From an uncultured Bacteroidota bacterium (GTDB lineage: Bacteria; Bacteroidota; Bacteroidia; Flavobacteriales; BACL11), in contig CABXPN010000018.1 in assembly GCA_902514225.1 (NCBI GenBank), positions 1 to 17,103 of the forward strand: DNA of 17,103 nucleotides, written 5' to 3'. Positions within the stretch are counted from its first letter, which is position 1; each line of letters starts with the position of its first letter. The notes beneath the pieces are model-generated. The model searched no databases. It saw nothing but the letters and a program-made list of their open reading frames with translations, and had not been told where the DNA came from. Positions 14,253 through 17,103 of the stretch are shown one piece after another. Position numbers and translations under genes: made by a program.

Positions 14253-16086
14253 CCTTGGTATATATCCATGATTCCTTGTCTATTTTTTGTTGAATATTAG
14301 GTAATTCCGAAAGTGCTTGCTGTTTTTTATCAAACCCTCCAATAGCAACAAAATTACACTTAGCATTTTTATCATAAAAAACAGAAGTGGAATATCCTTT
14401 CTTTTCAATTTTTAATGAGTAAGAGTTTGCATTCTTTATTTCTTTAAAACATCCAATAATTATAAAATACTCCTTAATTATATCATACTGAGATAGGATG
14501 TTCTTATCTTCAATTTTGTTTGTTAAATCTTCAACATTTGTCTTTTCTATAATTTCAACTTTTTCAACTTTAATAATCACCTCTGGAGGAGAGAAATTTA
14601 ATTTCTTTCCATCGGTTGTTTTTATATATTCATGATAATATAATTCCCAAGCTTGTTGAATAAAACAGTTAGAACAGGACCCTTCTTCTTCTAGATCAAT
14701 TTTTTTTGCAAAGGAAGAATAATTATTATTAACCCATTTTCTGAACTTATTCCCTTCAGATTTACTTTTAAAAGGTAATTTTATTCCTGTCATTTCTTCT
14801 TCAGGAAGCTCCTTGTTAGTGTATCTTTCCTCATCATAATAAATAAATAAGTTTGCATATCTTGGTGTCCACCAACGACTAAATTTTGAACCGTAATCAG
14901 TTGTTCTGAAACATCCTAAGCTTTGAGGAGTCCCCAACATGCATCTACTCATATTAGAAAGAGATCCTTCATGTATGCCATTCATTTTCATTGCTCCTGG
15001 GTATAATGGGTCAGGATCTATCAACATGAAATTTGGTAATTGAGATTTTCCATCAAAAAAAGTGACCCTGGAATTACCTCCACCTAATAAGCTATCTCTA
15101 AATTTATCATCTGAATTATATTTTCTTTGTGTTTCCCAGTTTTTTATTGATATTTTATTCTGAGCTGCATAATATTTTCTTTGGTCTCCAATAGGAAATG
15201 CTTCTGAATATGCAAACTTCTTTATTCCTGTTATTGAGTCTTCACTAATTTGATGTCTTGTTTTCCCTCTTGCAGATGTTACATGTTCTGCAATTAACAA
15301 TATCGTATCATTGTTTACCTCACAAAAACATAATTTCTGGCCAGTATATCGATATCCTCCATATGAACTATAATTTTTTTCTATTTCATCTTCTAAATAC
15401 CTCCCAACTCTCGAATGGTAATTCTTAAGTAATCTAAGTTGTGATTGAAGTTTCTCTTTCTTCTCTTTCTGTAAAATTGAGAAAACCTTTGAATCTAAAT
15501 TTAGTAATGAATCATAACTAATATTATATTCTTCTGAGAAATCAAATAATTCAATAAATTCCCAACTATCTTCAATTTTCATAAAGGACTCTTTAACTCC
15601 TCTAGATTTTCCGTTTTCATCTAATGTGTTAAGATCTCCAACTAAGAATCTGTATTTATAAGGGTTCAACTCGCTTATTTCAGAATTAATTAGTTCATTA
15701 AATAGGATACTTTTATTTCTTAAGTAGTCAATGTTTTTGTAAATCGGAATGTAGCATGGATTTTTTTTTAGTAATTCATTTATATCAAATTGTGAGTTCT
15801 CTACTTGTTCTTTGTTCTGAAAAAGTATTTGTCTTTTATCTTTTATGTCATCAATGTATTCAGATTCCGGGTAAGTTTTAATGAAATCTGTTAATATATC
15901 AATCGTGTTTATTTCTATATATTTATGATATATAGAATCGATATGATTTTTCCTTTTTTCATTTAATGTATTAATATCATTTTGTATTTCTTCATTATTA
16001 CATTGTATAGTATAACTCTTGTCATATGAAGTTTTGCAAGAGAATAAAACTATTGTAAGTATAAATATTTGTAAATATATCCTCAT
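14245..16086 (-). CDS. Lipoprotein with L,D-transpeptidase-like core and C-terminal SPOR domain
   Basis: 613 residues, one of the least conventional genes here. A type II signal peptide ends at Cys17 (LFSC). Residues about 35-90 are helical with a TPR-like phrase (FIKTYPESEYIDDIKDKRQ). Residues about 255-425 resemble the YkuD L,D-transpeptidase fold: IAEHVTSARGKTRHQ, AFPIGD, then KMNGIHEGS with His372, and SLGCFRTTDYGS with the presumed nucleophile Cys392, 20 residues later as in YkuD enzymes. The usual SHGC reads SLGC. Residues about 445-490 (FRKWVNNNY to AWELYYHEY) look like a short module I recall from secreted Bacteroidota proteins, unnamed. Residues about 537-613 match SPOR (YFIIIGCFKEIKNANSYSLKIEKKGY), which binds glycan strands stripped of stem peptides. 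A periplasmic, peptidoglycan-bound enzyme that crosslinks or trims the wall is inferred. Confidence 0.75.
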   Translation of the reverse strand: MRIYLQIFILTIVLFSCKTSYDKSYTIQCNNEEIQNDINTLNEKRKNHIDSIYHKYIEINTIDILTDFIKTYPESEYIDDIKDKRQILFQNKEQVENSQFDINELLKKNPCYIPIYKNIDYLRNKSILFNELINSEISELNPYKYRFLVGDLNTLDENGKSRGVKESFMKIEDSWEFIELFDFSEEYNISYDSLLNLDSKVFSILQKEKKEKLQSQLRLLKNYHSRVGRYLEDEIEKNYSSYGGYRYTGQKLCFCEVNNDTILLIAEHVTSARGKTRHQISEDSITGIKKFAYSEAFPIGDQRKYYAAQNKISIKNWETQRKYNSDDKFRDSLLGGGNSRVTFFDGKSQLPNFMLIDPDPLYPGAMKMNGIHEGSLSNMSRCMLGTPQSLGCFRTTDYGSKFSRWWTPRYANLFIYYDEERYTNKELPEEEMTGIKLPFKSKSEGNKFRKWVNNNYSSFAKKIDLEEEGSCSNCFIQQAWELYYHEYIKTTDGKKLNFSPPEVIIKVEKVEIIEKTNVEDLTNKIEDKNILSQYDIIKEYFIIIGCFKEIKNANSYSLKIEKKGYSTSVFYDKNAKCNFVAIGGFDKKQQALSELPNIQQKIDKESWIYTKVK

Positions 16087-16100
16087 CTAATTTTTTTTAG

Positions 16101-16108
16101 TAAATTTG
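16101..16108 (+). promoter_or_regulatory. -7 promoter element for the final lipoprotein gene
   Basis: TAAATTTG matches TAnnTTTG and ends 21 bases before the ATG at 16130. It lies in the 43-base gap between two divergent lipoprotein genes. No comparable element was found for the minus-strand gene. Confidence 0.55.
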
Positions 16109-16129
16109 TGTGAAATTAAAGAATAAAAC

Positions 16130-17103
16130 ATGAACTACAAAATATTAATAGCATTACTTTTCCATTCAACATTTGCCTTTCAGGCATGTAATACTACAAA
16201 AAAGCAGGAGGTAGAAGAAAAGGAGAGGGTAGAAGTGATAGTAACTGAAGAAATTGAGATAGATTCATCAGATATTGTTGAAGTAGAAGAAGAGGTAGTA
16301 ATAAATATTGATATATTCCACACTAGTTTATCTGATTTTATTTCAGGAAAGAACAAGTCTTATTTTGATACAATTGTTTCTGTAGAGGATGAGTTTTGGA
16401 ATAAATTTAGTAAAGAAATTGAAGAAGACTTTTCAAAAATAAGTGAAAGAAGACTTTCTAAAATGTCTGAGTGGAGTAATACATCATTTATTGACAGTAG
16501 TATCGATACATCTTTAGTTTTTTATCCATTTTCTGGTCCAGATTTCTTACATGTAAATGTTTTATATCCTAATGCTAATGAATATATTCTTCTTGCTTTA
16601 GAGGATTTAGGAAATATGCCAAATTGGAGAGATATTGGATCAAGATCAACAAGAAAACATTTAGAAAATACAAATAATTTTCTGAGAGATATTTACCTTA
16701 GGAGTTACTTTATTACAAAACATATGAAGATAGATATAAGAGAGGAGGAGAAAATATCAGGAGTTCTTACTTCCTTATACTGGTTCTTATCTAGAACTGA
16801 TCATCAGATTGTTAGTGTGGAGAGGGTTTCAATTGATAAAGAAGGAAACCTTATTGATAAAACTGACCAAAAAGGTTTAGATGGGGTTAGATTTCATTTT
16901 ATAAAGAAAGGAGAAAAAAAGATAAAGAAGTTAACATATTTTAGTTGTGACATTTCAGATGATGGATTTGAAGAGGAAAATCCTGAGTTATTTATATATT
17001 TATCAAATATGAGGAGATGTAATACATTTGTTAAATCGGCTTCTTATCTTATGCACTATAGGTCTTTTAAGGATATTCGTCAGATCGTCCTCAATAAAAG
17101 TAT
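16130..17103 (+). CDS. Uncharacterised lipoprotein, C-terminus outside window
   Basis: About 324 residues are visible, with no stop before the window edge. A signal peptide ends at a probable lipobox (FQA-Cys20). Residues about 26-60 are an acidic Glu/Val/Ile-rich linker. The following region contains SLVFYPFSGPDFLHVN (about 128-143), LYPNANEYILLALEDLGN, a helical stretch, then LTSLYWFLSRTDHQIVSVE and LTYFSCDISDDGF, and near the edge TFVKSASYLMHY. These blocks look like a conserved family of unknown function; I cannot name a domain. No transmembrane helix beyond the signal is seen. It diverges from the L,D-transpeptidase/SPOR lipoprotein with 43 bases between them, so a shared envelope role is possible. 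Confidence 0.8.
   Translation, partial: MNYKILIALLFHSTFAFQACNTTKKQEVEEKERVEVIVTEEIEIDSSDIVEVEEEVVINIDIFHTSLSDFISGKNKSYFDTIVSVEDEFWNKFSKEIEEDFSKISERRLSKMSEWSNTSFIDSSIDTSLVFYPFSGPDFLHVNVLYPNANEYILLALEDLGNMPNWRDIGSRSTRKHLENTNNFLRDIYLRSYFITKHMKIDIREEEKISGVLTSLYWFLSRTDHQIVSVERVSIDKEGNLIDKTDQKGLDGVRFHFIKKGEKKIKKLTYFSCDISDDGFEEENPELFIYLSNMRRCNTFVKSASYLMHYRSFKDIRQIVLNKS

Noticed and set aside
1..17103. Mobile elements, CRISPR arrays, tRNA/rRNA genes and defence systems
   Set aside because: No transposase, integrase, direct-repeat array, cloverleaf or known defence domain was seen on either strand; gene content is mostly housekeeping.

Overview
The window is a chromosomal segment of an AT-rich member of the Bacteroidota, most likely Flavobacteriales or a near relative. 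The evidence is a secreted protein with a type IX secretion (T9SS) type A sorting domain, a TonB-dependent receptor with a carboxypeptidase-like N-terminal domain, several lipoproteins, the futalosine route to menaquinone, no visible Shine-Dalgarno sequences, and repeated Bacteroidota -7 promoter motifs (TAnnTTTG) a few bases to about 25 bases ahead of starts. The family is not resolved. I see no tRNA, rRNA, CRISPR array, insertion sequence, integrase or phage gene; most of the window is core genome.

Layout. 1-1769 (minus): a T9SS cargo protein followed after 9 bases by a TonB-dependent receptor cut off by the window edge. 1770-2066: a 297-base divergent gap holding promoters and a possible structured RNA. 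2067-5330 (plus): tig-clpP-clpX, a protein-quality-control operon. 5327-8103 (minus): an outer-membrane protein gene overlapping waaA (Kdo transferase), then a separately promoted lipoprotein. 8200-9983 (plus): rmlB (dTDP-glucose 4,6-dehydratase) overlapping a CpsB/YwqE-type PHP-fold tyrosine phosphatase, both linked to surface polysaccharide. 9978-11427 (minus): folE then fabD. 11469-12847 (plus): mqnB-mqnD of the futalosine menaquinone pathway. 12945-14252 (plus): an APC-family permease. 14245-16086 (minus): a 613-residue lipoprotein with an L,D-transpeptidase-like core and a C-terminal SPOR domain. 16130 to the end (plus): an uncharacterised lipoprotein, truncated.

The genome is very compact here. 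All three convergent pairs overlap through their stop codons (by 4, 6 and 8 bases). Three same-strand junctions are TAATG stop/start overlaps and one is ATGA. folE and mqnB diverge from a perfect 9-base inverted repeat whose arms are the two -7 elements, which leaves mqnB essentially leaderless.

I found no convincing wholly new system. The best leads are the L,D-transpeptidase/SPOR lipoprotein with its altered catalytic motif and divergent partner, the folE/mqnB palindromic promoter, and a possible small RNA upstream of tig.
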